A stretch of DNA of 64,000 nt from Aphelenchoides besseyi (lineage: Eukaryota; Nematoda; Chromadorea; Rhabditida; Aphelenchoididae). Position 1 is the stretch's first letter; the number at the start of each line of letters is the position of its first letter. Under the pieces are notes generated by a model. It had not been told where the DNA came from. It saw nothing but the letters and a program-made list of their open reading frames with translations, and made no database searches. The stretch lies in assembly GCA_024699855.1 (NCBI GenBank), contig JAMPIQ010000001.1, positions 9,300,001 through 9,364,000 on the forward strand. Direction: 5' to 3'. Position numbers and translations under genes: made by a program. This document shows, piece by piece, positions 51,901-62,360 of this stretch.

Positions 51901-54900
51901 AAAACCAACGTCCCAAGTGCCGAGAGCGAGTTTTCGAAGGTCATTGCGCGAACTGACGACTGAGTGGCAGTTGAGTTCAATGGACACACTGCAACATCCG
52001 CTTTGGCCAACGGAAGTGCGCTGGAAATGAGAAAATTCGTCGCTTAGTCGAAACAAATTACTCAGAAAATTGATTGAGCAAACATTCCTTTCGTAGCCAA
52101 GACTGAACAACCGCTGCAGCGGACTAATCTTGGGATCGACAACCGTGAGAACCAAACTCGGAACCGTCAATTAAATGGTTGTAGTTGTTTTCGAGGTTAA
52201 TTCCAAGTAGTACAAATTGGCGTCTTGATATACGGAGATAAGTGCTTTTCACTGCTAAACGCCGTGATTTACCACATTACATCTTGGAAAGTGCAGCTGC
52301 AGCTTTCGGATCCAGCGATCCGGATAAGCAGAAAACGAACCTGTGGACCGCAAAGACCAATTCACGCCGACCGCAAAAATCCACTTAAACCGTGAAAACT
52401 ACGCTCAATCCGCTTAATCGGGTGTAAATGCTGATTACTCTCGAGATTTCCGTTCACCGAATTAGCCGTTGCAGATCAGCTCTTCAAATCTCGAATTCAA
52501 ATCAACCGTGTCTTCGACTTATATAGCTGTTTCTGACCATGAGAAGGCACCAGAAATAGTCGTCACTCATAAATAGCATCCTTTGTTTTGCATCAGAAGA
52601 GCGTTCCGATGTGACGTACTTCAAAAGAACGAAAACGACCACTCGCGTACCTGAGAAGCTAATTGCGGGCCCTCAACCTCAGTGTCTTTTTTGAGCTAAT
52701 GGTCAAGCCAGATTTGGAAGTTTGACGTTGAAGCGCGTAGGTTGTTCGGTATCTGAGCATCAGCTGTGAAGACTGCTCGTCGGAATAACCATCGAACTGC
52801 ACAACTTTGTTGTTGTTGTTGCAACTTTTCATGCGGAAACAAAAGTCGAAGTGCCCATAAACTTGATGCAAAATCATCCCAAAAGAGAAATCAAAAACAT
52901 TCGTCACACAAAAAACGCAACTTCTGGCCATTAAAAAATAAAAACCGCTGCATCGGGCATTTCGTATTGGAATGCAGAATCGGATAAGCGAATTGGAGCA
53001 CGAGGCCATTGAGTCCGTTGTGACGTCTCGATTCGTTGGATTTGATTGCTCGACGGCTTTCGATTCCCAACGGAAAAGTCACTTTCGTTGCGGACATGCG
53101 GATCTCGTTTTTACATTCGACAAAAACTGTCGCGAACGTGGCAATGCAGTTGGCCCAAAAACTCAGGAAAAGTTGAGGTCGTCCAGAAGCGGAAATGATG
53201 CTGAGGAAAAGCGGTTTAACGAAAATAACTTCCACCAGAAGCCTTTCAAGTCGACTTACGTTAAAAAGAACATCCGTCGGGTTCAACGCAATTAAAAGAT
53301 GATTTGTTTTTAGACGTCGCTTGCGATGGCGGGATTTGGGCGATAAATCAAATTTTAACGAACCGAACTGACAACTTCATTAGACGTCAATTTCGTGCAG
53401 AGCAGAAAATCCGGTCGTTTTGAGGTGTCAGTTCACGCTCAATAACCGTCGAGATGAACGACCACAAGCTTCTCAGAAGATTCCCACTTCCGAGCTATTC
53501 ATCCAATTAGAATCTTCCCACTAATTTCTTTTTGTGTTGGAGCGAACAAAAGCAATCGAAAGCAGATGTTTTTGCAGCTGTGGTAAAACGACGAGATTAA
53601 CGAGGTCAACAAACGCGTGAGTTCGGATTGACAGCTTGAAATAATAAACTCAAAGACCACACGCAACATACGATCTGTTGTTGTTGATAAAAAAACTTCG
53701 CGGTAAAACAAGCAGTTGAAGACGTTTCAGTAGTGACTTCTATGAGGAATATGACGCCATTAAACTCAAGAAAACAGATGCAGTTTGTTTATTCTTTTAC
53801 GCAAGAATCAAAACCATTTAGCCAAAACATATGGTCGAGTTCTGCGATAGTTGAACCGACAGAAAACTTTCAAGCGTGAGAAGAAGATATCAGAATTGAA
53901 TTACACGTTCGTTGTTTCAATCTGAAGACAAGTACGGTGACTAGGTTAGAAACGAAGGAGTTTAAGGTTCTGAGGTTTTCACATGACCGAATCCAACAGA
54001 CGAAAACAACCGACGTCGCAAACATTCGACGACTTCGATTCTCACGTCTGACCAGTTTATCACGAAAATCGAGGAGCAAAACGCTGAAGAGGAAAACGTC
54101 AATGTGATCTGATAAATCGCCGTGATGAAACGCCCAGAGCGGAAGTTCGAGTTCTGTTGCGCACCAATGACGTTTTGCGGAGTTTTCTGATGCGCAGTCG
54201 GAAGTTCGCAAAAACATTTGTCCGTTGACATTTTCGTTCGAAGTTGCGACAATTGAGAGCTGCGGCAGTTTACGAAAAGAAACAAAGGTCGACAACGAAA
54301 TGTGTTGTTTGTTATCTCAAGAGCAAAATTGAGTTAAATTCCGGTTAATTGACTCAATCGATTTGTCTCGGGTTTAATACACAACCAAGAACACGCAAAC
54401 AATCATTCGAATCAGTTGAACTCGTCCAAAGAACGCAAATCTCAAGAATGTTCTCATCAAAAAACTTGGCTCTCAGCCAACAATCTGATCATCGTCATGG
54501 CAACGAATACGCGGAAGAGCAGTGGGCACTCGGACACACCATTTACCGCCCAGTGACCATAAGATGACCTCTGATCTTGACGTAAGGCCTCATCGAGCAT
54601 CAGCTGTGGGCCAACATTACAACGCTTTTAAAAGCCGATGATTTAAAAACCGAGAGCCAATTGCAAAACATGCGAATCAAAAACCATTGGCAGAGTATTC
54701 CGGAACAAGCGCAGAGGTCACGAGAATTTTTCGCTCAATTCTCCTGAGGCCGATTGTCAATGACGCACTTTGGCATCACCGAGGCTGTTCATGTGCTTCG
54801 ATTCCCGTTAAAAGCTTCAAATCAAACAGAACAACACACGACTGGAGAGCCACAAGGTTCTAATTAACGAGCATCTGCAATAAATGTCGTTTATTTGTTT

Positions 54901-55553
54901 GTGGACATTATACGAAAATGAAATCGAATATGATAACCATTTTCTCCTGCGTCATCAGACCTAAACATCCGATTAAAAGTCGTTGGAGAAACGTTACGGT
55001 TGGCCATTTGAAGTTGTGATTCCGAATGGTCACTGGTGTGTTCAGAAGAAGTTTGCAGAAGTTTTTATTGTGAAATCGTTAAACGTTCTCGGAAGCCGAG
55101 TTTTCCGACGAAAAGAAATTAAAAGCAATTAAAAAGCAAAGTTCTCTACGAAGATGCACAACAACAAACAATTTCGATAATTGTCCCACAAATTGAATTC
55201 GGCCCGAAGGTGTTTGCAAACATAAACGACTACCATAGGCAGCTTGAATGCTCAGCAAAACGTAAATTGAAAAAGTAAATGCGACTTTATCGCCGTCATT
55301 TTACACTTTTGCTTACTGATCCAACAGACGGATGAGCGAAATCGGGGAATCGGAGAGCGGAAATCGCCTTTCAACGTTCAGGTACTTTCACTTTTTTCGA
55401 TAGCGGCGATTGTTTTGACGTCCGCTTTTTGTTTCGTGCGCACTCGGATGTTCAAATCACTCTGCTGCTACTTATTGTCGGATTAATTTGCGTCTTCAAT
55501 TCCCACGTAATAACCAGTGGAAGCACGTGGTCGAGCGCAATAAGCACTTCAGG
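45959..55553. other. 9.6 kb gene-poor tract
   Basis: No recognisable protein, RNA gene or repeat array was found between the TTBK start and 55.5 kb, although the rest of the window carries about one gene every 3 kb. Long open frames exist (for example 46797-47282 plus, 51330-51704 plus, 52972-53295 plus), but they are basic, read poorly and lack paired splice sites. One frame at 50034-50254 follows a strong TTTTTTCAG and reads like protein for 70 codons. The tract may hold TTBK 5' UTR introns and distal regulatory DNA. Confidence 0.5.
52287..52322. repeat. two adjacent inverted repeats
   Basis: GAAAG at 52287-52291 pairs with CTTTC at 52303-52307 around a GCAGCTGC palindrome. Directly adjoining, CGGATC (52307-52312) pairs with GATCCG (52317-52322) over a 4-base loop. 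The tandem palindromes stand out in the gene-poor tract. They may be a protein-binding element or a structured RNA; no function is evident. Confidence 0.4.
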
Positions 55554-55745
55554 TTATCGACTTGTGTGATTCCAATTGGTTTTATTGAGTGTACCAAAGA
55601 TCAGGATGACAACTGAAATAACTTTTCCACTTGGTTTCTTTGATAAAACTCGTCTATCCCGAGCATAAATTACAATTTTTGGATAGTTTTGATTTAAACC
55701 AATGTCTTTTATGACATCTAGTTCTTTTTGTAGTGTATTGATCAT
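55554..55745 (-). CDS. hypothetical 63-residue protein
   Basis: An ATG-initiated single-exon frame. It starts with a charged helix (INTLQKELDVIKDIGL), then KIVIYARDRRV, and ends with a short hydrophobic stretch (VISVVILIFGTL). No family is recognised. It could be a terminal exon joined to the 56306-56620 frame on the same strand, but I could not establish matching splice sites. It may be chance. Confidence 0.25.
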   Translation of the reverse strand: MINTLQKELDVIKDIGLNQNYPKIVIYARDRRVLSKKPSGKVISVVILIFGTLNKTNWNHTSR

Positions 55746-55839
55746 GTTAAGAGAATGAAACTAAGCACCTAAAACTATTTCTAAATGACCAACATATAAA
55801 AGTCACAGAGACGAATGATCTTCACAGTTTTGATCTTGG

Positions 55840-56075
55840 TTAAGCTCTCAATCTGCAGATTCGATCTTTTTTCTGTGCGTACTTGTAATTGGTTTGTTGC
55901 TATGGGTCAAAGAAAGTGCGATTTCCTTTTCTCATTCAAGCGAAAATGAACCCAATCATCCAGTTAGCGGAAACGGTGTTCTCGACTCGTTGATGAATGT
56001 TTATAGAGTGAATGTAAAGAGTGATAGTGAAAACAAGCGTTACAAAACTACGTTGTTTGGCGGAATCAATCAATA
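55840..56075 (+). CDS. possible 3' exon of a small membrane protein
   Basis: A frame open from about 55840 begins with a strongly hydrophobic segment (FFLCVLVIGLLLWV) and continues as a polar Ser/Asn-rich tail to TAA at 56073-56075. No ATG opens it. An AG (CTGCAG) lies just before the hydrophobic run and could be an acceptor, but no upstream exon was found. An alternative frame from ATG 55816 also gives a hydrophobic leader but shifts frame. Partial and uncertain. Confidence 0.25.
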
Positions 56076-56305
56076 AAAACCTTAAAATTTAGCTGCCGTT
56101 TCTTTGCGAGCCCCGTCACAGACATTCTATTCTATTGTTGGTACTTTGTTTATTGAAATGCAACTTCATTGTTATTCTCTTGTATCAATATCTTTTGTTT
56201 ATGTTGACATCCCAGAAACTTCATTTCAAGGCGTTTTATCATGTAACTGCATGCCTTTATAAAACTCAAATAAACAGCAGTGCAAAACATTCATAAGACG
56301 AAATC

Positions 56306-56620
56306 TTAGAAAGTAGTTCCGAGTTCACTGATAATCAAAGTCATCGCATTTCGATTGTAGAAATCTTCTACTTGACGTTTTAGTGGTTGAACTGCGTTTT
56401 CTTGATCAATTTTTGCTCGATCGTCTGTGAACGTTTCAATTGAATAGTCACGAGGAATATCAACAATGCTTTGACTTTCGATGGCCGTATTTGGTAGATG
56501 CTTGAAATAAACATTTTGAATGAGTAGCTGCGATCTCAAGTCTAGTATTAGAACCAAAGGAATTTGTGGCTTCAAATTTGCATAACAAACCAGTTTCTTT
56601 TCGTTAGTTTTCCAATTCAT
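56306..56620 (-). CDS. hypothetical 104-residue protein
   Basis: A single-exon frame from ATG 56620 to TAA. It has a beta-strand-rich first half (LKPQIPLVLILDLRSQLLIQNVYFK) and an acidic helical second half (DRAKIDQENAVQPLKRQVEDFYNRN). The reading is more protein-like than its neighbours, but no family is recognised. Its ATG lies only 16 bp from the divergent ATG of the phosphatase gene, which leaves no room for separate leaders unless transcripts overlap. It could be a 3' exon whose ATG is not the real start. Confidence 0.4.
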   Translation of the reverse strand: MNWKTNEKKLVCYANLKPQIPLVLILDLRSQLLIQNVYFKHLPNTAIESQSIVDIPRDYSIETFTDDRAKIDQENAVQPLKRQVEDFYNRNAMTLIISELGTTF

Positions 56621-56636
56621 TTAGCTGGTCACAAAG

Positions 56637-58417
56637 ATGTCCGACAACCTCGCCCTTAACATCGTTCGCACTCTCCTGCTTGCTGCGACAGGATCAGCTG
56701 TGACCACAATTCTGACTGCCAGTTGTGTTCGTCGTTCGAAACGTGAATCAAAAGAAGAGAGTTCGGCTCACAGAGCAAAATCGTTTTCCATTTCATCGGC
56801 CGTTTCCCCAAACGCCCAGCATTTGAAACCGAAGGTCTCTGACGAAGAAAAGACAATTGCGGTCCAAACTCCGGATTCTGCCAGTGAGCAGAATGTCGGA
56901 CGAATCGGAAAATCACCGGCACCAGAACACGATCCGAGTGTCTATCGGGACGTTCAACGTCCCGATTTGGCTTCCAATCTGCTGAGTGTTATCCATCACG
57001 ACCGCACTCACTTGCTTGTTCCCGCCGAGTTGTCCGAAGAAGAACAACGAACCCTGATCAAGTGAGCAGCCACATTCTCTGACCGCAAACCTTCGTTTTC
57101 AGATCGATGGCCAACCCATCGAAGCAAACTGGACAGAAAGCCGGAACTCATTCGACTTTCGTTGAACGTGTGGAAACTTTCGGCAGTTCGGACGAAATCA
57201 CTTTCGTAGAGTCGACCGCTGAGAACAACAATTCTCGTGGTCAGTTGCTTCCAAAACATGTGAATCGTTCTGTTGCAGAAGATCTCAAGACGTTGTCTCC
57301 GACTGTGGAACCACTCCTCGTTCGCTTGATTCAAAACGGTCCTCGTCAATTCAACTTCGATTACGACGAGTTGGCCGATTTGTTGCAACGTGGTGCCGCT
57401 CATTTCGCTTCCGAGTCGTCACTTCTTGAGGTACCCGCACATTTCTTGATCTTCGATTGTGTTTAGTCAGCAGTTCCGTGTGCCATTTACGGCGATCTCC
57501 ACGGTCAATACAGCGATCTACATCGTTGGTTGAATCTGAACGGTTGGCCCAATCGTACGCGTTCCATTTTTCTCGGCGATTTCGTTGATCGTGGAACTCA
57601 TGGAATTGAAGTCATCGCGCTGATCACTCTGCTCAAACTCCAGTTCCCTGATCGTGTTTTTGTCATTCGTGGGAATCACGAGGAAGAGACACTCAACCGC
57701 GCATATTCATTCTACGAAGAAGTCTGTTATCGTTTCAATGAAGAGGATCCAAGTGAGTGCGCAATTCAATTGACTATTCATTCTGTTTAGCCGGAAAACG
57801 TGGACATCAGATGTACATGAACTTCAAGAACCTATTCATACACCTCCCATTGGCGGTTCTTATCGGTGGTCGAATTCTGGCGATGCACGGCGGAATCTCT
57901 CCGAAACTCTCGAGTCTCCAAGCAATTCGAGAAATCAAACGTCCGATCGATGACTTCGATGTTGGATCACTGGAATGCGATTTGGTTTGGTCGGACCCGG
58001 ATACGAAGGGAAAGAATCACGGTTTCCGTCCGAATTTGGATCGTGAACCTCAGAACGGAATCGGTCAACTCTTCTCGTCCGACACCGTCAAATCGGTTTG
58101 TGAGCGTCTGGGCGTCGATTTAATCATCCGTGGACATCAGGTTTGCAGTCACAACTAACTCGTGATAATCACATTTACAGGCTCCACTCTACGGCTATGC
58201 GTTCTTTGCCGAAGGCCAAATGATGACTCTGTTTTCTGCTCCGGGATACAAGGGCTCAACTACTGAAGACGTGAACATGGGCGCGTGTGTCGAACTGTCT
58301 GCCGATATGCGAATGACCATCAAACAAGTGCGTGTGAGTCCAACTTTGCGTCAAAAACGAGTGGAGAACATGAATGAAATGAAGATCAAACGAAAAGAAG
58401 TCCCGCATTTCAAGTGA
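56637..58417 (+). CDS. membrane-anchored PP1-like Ser/Thr phosphatase
   Basis: PPP-family metallophosphatase. Exons 56637-57061, 57103-57430, 57467-57752, 57791-58140 and 58181-58417 join in phase for 541 residues. The N terminus has a hydrophobic helix (IVRTLLLAATGSAVTTILTA, about 9-28) then CVRRSKRES, consistent with a signal anchor. A disordered 200-residue region follows. The catalytic domain starts near residue 235: CAIYGDLHGQYSDL, SIFLGDFVDRG, VFVIRGNHEEE, LAMHGGISPKL, LVWSDPD, LIIRGHQAPLYGY, TLFSAPGY. All metal-binding motifs are intact. The catalytic part is PP1/PP2A-like but divergent (for example THGIEVIALITLLKLQFPDRV), as in nematode-expanded PP1-like genes. The C-terminal tail is basic. 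Substrates are unknown. Confidence 0.92.
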
Positions 58418-58720
58418 CTTGTTGACGTAGAACTTAAGCTCGATAAACACCTTCTGCACTAGTCGTTCATTCTTCAAGACTCGGATAATTCTGTAGGAGC
58501 GTATAGTTCTTGTATTCTTGCCCACATAACAGCGATTAAAAACGAGTTCGATAGAAACGTAATTCCAGTGTGATCGTGTGCCAATTCCTCCGGAAAAACG
58601 ATTAGACGGGAGTCTGATGCAAACAACAAAAAAGCGATTCACTTCTGGCTCTACGACTGTTTGTGATTTCGCATTCGAACGAAAGCAGAGCTCGTCGAAT
58701 CCTTTTCGCAGGTTTATATT

Positions 58721-58903
58721 GTGGGCCGTTCCTGGTGTAAGTGCAAATCCAGGTCGACCCTTGTCGGAAGAGGAGCAAGCCCCTCAGTCCAACTGGTCCC
58801 AAAAATTGACTAATCTCGATGAGTACAATAGTACTCGTACCAGAGATTAAGCTGATAAGAACAGTTACTACACTTTGATCTTAGCCAAGGGCCGAGAAGC
58901 GAT
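58721..58903 (-). ncRNA. U2 spliceosomal snRNA
   Basis: Read on the minus strand from 58903, the sequence begins ATCGCTTCTCGGCC and continues GGCTAAGATCAAAGTGTAG, the highly conserved 5' part of U2. The branch-point recognition element GTAGTA is intact; the usual GTAGTATCTG reads GTAGTAACTG here. A stem-loop IIa/b region follows (GGTACGAGTACTATTGTACTC). The Sm site AATTTTTGG is in place, and then stems III and IV with GGGGCTTGCTCC and the GCACT loop (TTTGCACTTA). Length is about 183 nt, as expected. The 3' end is set where the stem IV pairing ends (GGCCCAC). It lies between the phosphatase gene and an HTH-containing gene. Confidence 0.92.
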
Positions 58904-59017
58904 ACTTTTGGATGCTTCGACATCGACACTTATGCACTCAGAGACTCCGAATACCGAATGGGTTGCCATCGGGGGAGAGATTCAGAGAAAAATGATTTTT
59001 GCGTTGCGAGAGACCCT

Positions 59018-59071
59018 GCACTGCGTATGAACGCACACACACAATTGATCTGAACAGCAGAGACGCAGTGC
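59018..59071. promoter_or_regulatory. 9-bp inverted repeat upstream of U2
   Basis: GCACTGCGT at 59018-59026 and ACGCAGTGC at 59063-59071 are perfect reverse complements separated by 36 bases. The element lies 115-168 bp upstream of the U2 5' end, where snRNA distal elements are usually found. It could bind a dimeric factor or form a hairpin. Confidence 0.4.
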
Positions 59072-59433
59072 GTGAAAGTAGCTGTTCATTGAGGATCGAG
59101 GTTGTGGTCTTTCGATCGAATTGTTTGGTCGTTAAGCATCTGAAGGTCCAAAACTTCTCAAACGGGGAATGCAATTCTGTTGTGATAACATCTTTTTACA
59201 TTTGTTCTCGATCTTGTAATGCGCAGCTTGCCGGCTATTTTGATGCTTTCGGTTCTGATGTCCGTGGAAATGGAGTCGCTTCTTGAAAGTCTGTACTTCA
59301 TCTACACAATAATTGGTGATTTTGGAGTTCTCATTGCCCTTCAATCAAAACGTCCAAGCAAGAATTCAACGTTAATTGTTCAAAGATGCTAAGGTACTTG
59401 CTACCTCAATGATACACAGATTACAAAGCAACG

Positions 59434-60500
59434 TCAAGATACAACTTTCATTTGAATGACATGGAATGCGAAAGACCACCTTCCGAACAACATCGAATCA
59501 AGAGTTTATTAGTGAGATCACTTACGAAGACTCGATGGGAGAAGCGCATAAAGCAGTATGAACATCATCAGTTGAGTTTGCAGTTTTCTTCGGTATTTGA
59601 GGACGTTTACGTGGTTTGTCTTCGAGACACTTGTTGCCCGCATCGAATTTGTTGTACCAATTGAGAACCGTTTGATAACAAACGATATGTGGTTTGTATT
59701 TCTGTTCGAGCAAATGAAGAGCCTCGTGCGGAGTTTTTCCAGCTTCGTAAGCGTCCAACAAGACACCACGAATTTGAATACGAGATGTCTTAAGGTCCTG
59801 AAAACGAAGTTGAGAGAATCTCTGAAGAAGACTTCACCTCAATCGGCGGTTTCGTGTATGGATCAATTGGCATCGTTCCACCGTTCTGTTTAATGATCTC
59901 CAAATTGGCGGCGGCCAGACGTTCAGCCCGATTGGCACAGCGCAAAACGTGATGAATCTCCGAGTTAGTTGGTTCTCGACCGTTTTTGCGAACCCCGGAA
60001 ATGCGACCTCGATTGTCTTCTCCTACTTTCAACTTACCACCCAACAAATCAAAGATCGTGTCGGGAATGTAGAAAACTGTGCAACACAAGAAAATCTCGT
60101 TGTTTATTGTGTACGAAATGAGTTCGTCTTCGTTCGGAAATCCTTCGAACTTCCATTCTTCCCAGTACATTGACAGGCGATGTTGTCGATGATCGCTCGG
60201 AAAACGAGCCACATCTTCTGAACACAGGCAATGGACAGATTCAGACCCCAACCTACCGTATTTCGCTGACAGTTTTCGACGATCCGGACTCTCGATCCAC
60301 ATTGCATATTTGAGATTGACTGGTGGCTTAAGTTGGTTCCACGAACTGACGTTCATCATCAGTGATATTTTCTTCTCCTCCGAGTCCTCTCTATACCTGC
60401 GAAACGAAAACACATTCCGAGACGACGAATAAACGGACACTCGCGCAGTTGAAACGGCTTGGATTTGTAACTGAAGAAGCTGCGCAGTTTTCGAGTCAAA
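59434..60500 (-). CDS. protein with Mos1/SETMAR-type HTH domain, 5' end unresolved
   Basis: Phase-consistent exons: 60397 upward to at most 60500, 60257-60345, 59838-60217, 59526-59797 and a possible last exon 59434-59479. The first part (about 200 residues) is unrecognised: LKYAMWIESPDRRK, YWEEWKFEGFPNEDELISY, NNEIFLCCTVFYIPDTIFDLLGG, then a helical RCANRAERLAAANLEIIKQNGG. Exon 59526-59797 encodes a helix-turn-helix of the HTH_48 kind found at the N terminus of mariner/Mos1 transposases and SETMAR: RGVLLDAYEAGKTPHEALHLL, YQTVLNWYNKFDAGNKCLEDKPRKRP. No DDE catalytic domain follows. No in-frame ATG was found in the first exon, so at least one 5' exon is missing. DNA binding is inferred from the HTH. 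Confidence 0.65.
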
Positions 60501-60834
60501 TCAACAATACGCCAACGGTAGACGTTGCTTGCGTAGTAGTCAAAAGTAGTCATCGCTGAGCGAAGAGTCAACGGTCAAGAAGAATAAATGGAGTATTGGA
60601 GGCCTTCTTTTTAGCCAAATTTGCATATCTGTGGACGATGCGCAAGTTTTCTAACAAGCCTAAGTTCATGTTTTTTGTTGAGCATCACAATTCACTAATC
60701 TCAGTCTTAAATCAGCGAACTGATTTCATCTCTTCATCGCGCATTGGAATTCAGCGAGATGATGCTCGTAGTCAAACTCTCATTTTGAACAATGAATAGT
60801 CGTAATTCAATGGATTATTCTAATTGATAGTGAG

Positions 60835-62193
60835 ATGCGTCGTGGTCGCTTGAGTAGTTTGTGTGTGTATCTTCTGAGTTTGTGGTCGCTTTATGTTGTG
60901 ACAACAACTCTGTTGTTTCCCGGCTTCTCCAACTACCCGGCGAAATGTTGGTGTTCGGATGAGAATGTGAGTTTAATTTGCGGTCCATTTATCTTGTTTA
61001 GTTCTGTATTCCACGGTTTATGCCTCTGCATCCCGTTCTTCAGTCCAAATACTTTGACTGCGATCTCTTTTCGTATATCCGGGATTTCAAACTACGAGAC
61101 GCCGACAAGTGGGCTGATCAAGAGACGATCAAATGGACAACCGATTTGCATATTGTGACTGCATCTTCCTCCGATCACTTCAATTTGTCTCGTGGTCTTC
61201 TGAAACATTTGCGTACTGTTCATCCAGAGAATCAAATCGTGTTCTACGATTTGGGTCTGACTATCGACCAAGTGAGTGCTCACATTGAATTACTTTAAGT
61301 CCACTCTTCAGCAAAAAGAAGTCGAAGAGTTATGCAACGTCGTTTACCGCCGTTTTCCATTCGAACGATATCCACAGCATGTTTCCGATTTGATGAACTT
61401 CAGTTGGAAAGTCTTGATCCTGGCTGTGAGTTTATCTCTCCACTTCTTGTATGTGTTGATTTAGGAAGAACTAAAACAGAATCGCCCCTTTTTGTATCTG
61501 GACGCGAGTGTTCGCTTCACAAACCTCTATCGACTTAATCAGCTTCTCGAAATGGTTCGTCGATACGAAATTGAGCCCTATACTTCGTTACGAAATGTCG
61601 AGCACAGCATCTACGCAACTACCGCTCCAGGTAATCGCCGAGATCTGATGGTCAATCATCCGCTTTGAAGGTTTTTACAAGTACATCCCGTTACCTAAAA
61701 CCATCAGTCAAATGTACAGAGTCGATTCTGCGGCCGCTCAATTGGTTGTTCCCGTGAATTATACGCGAGAAATAATGAAATGGTAAGTTGTCATTTAGAT
61801 GGCTTCTGATGGAACAATTTCAGGAGTGTTCTTTGCGCGTTGACTTCCGATTGCATTGCGCCACTCGGTCATTCTGTGGAGTGTGTTTTCAATTCGAAAG
61901 ACACGTACACGAAGTATCAACACTGTCATCGTTACGATCAAACGTTGTTCTGTGCTCTGACCGCTCGAAAACTACTGGGATCCGAACACTACGCTTATCG
62001 TTACAATTACACCTTCCATCCATACGCTCAAAGTTCCATCGACAATGTTCACAGTATTCTGGAAGTACGCAGAGATCGATACTATCAAGTGGCACGGATG
62101 TTACGTCTCGAGCGAAATGATCTCGTGAACTCGACTCTAAAACAAAAATGCACCATCGAACAGGAGCTTTTAAGAGCTTGGCATTCTATATGA
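60835..62193 (+). CDS. DUF1647-type type II membrane protein
   Basis: Six exons (60835-60966, 61002-61271, 61312-61425, 61465-61630, 61671-61782, 61824-62193) encode 387 residues. A short basic N terminus and a hydrophobic helix (LCVYLLSLWSLYVVTTTLLF, about 9-28) indicate a type II Golgi/ER membrane protein. The luminal domain has the nematode DUF1647 pattern: LHIVTASSSDHFNLSRGLLKHLRTVHPENQIVFYDLGL, FPFERYP, PFLYLDASVRF, then CALTSDCIAPLGHSVECVF and YTKYQHCHRYDQTLFCAL. The arrangement resembles glycosyltransferase folds, with LYLDAS in the place of a DxD-like motif, so a carbohydrate role is possible but unproven. It lies divergent from the HTH gene. Confidence 0.85.
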
Positions 62194-62360
62194 ACAAACA
62201 CAACGAATTCCTTTTTGGAGCTCAAAATTGTGATTGTTTTTAGTCAATTATCGATGAAATAAAAACAACTGTAAGAGAACCATTCCTCTATAAAGGTCCT
62301 TAAGCATATGCCGAAGTTACAATCAGAAAATATACATTTATTCCTATGATGAACAAAAAA

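Noticed and set aside
58578..58850. 90-codon open frame on the plus strand
   Set aside because: It runs antisense through the U2 snRNA body; its peptide is the translation of the RNA gene's complement.
60104..60307. Minus-strand frame resembling the start of mitochondrial ribosomal protein L14 (MQCGSRVRIVENCQ)
   Set aside because: The match stops after about 15 residues and the frame cannot continue into the next exon; the alternative frame runs open through all exons.
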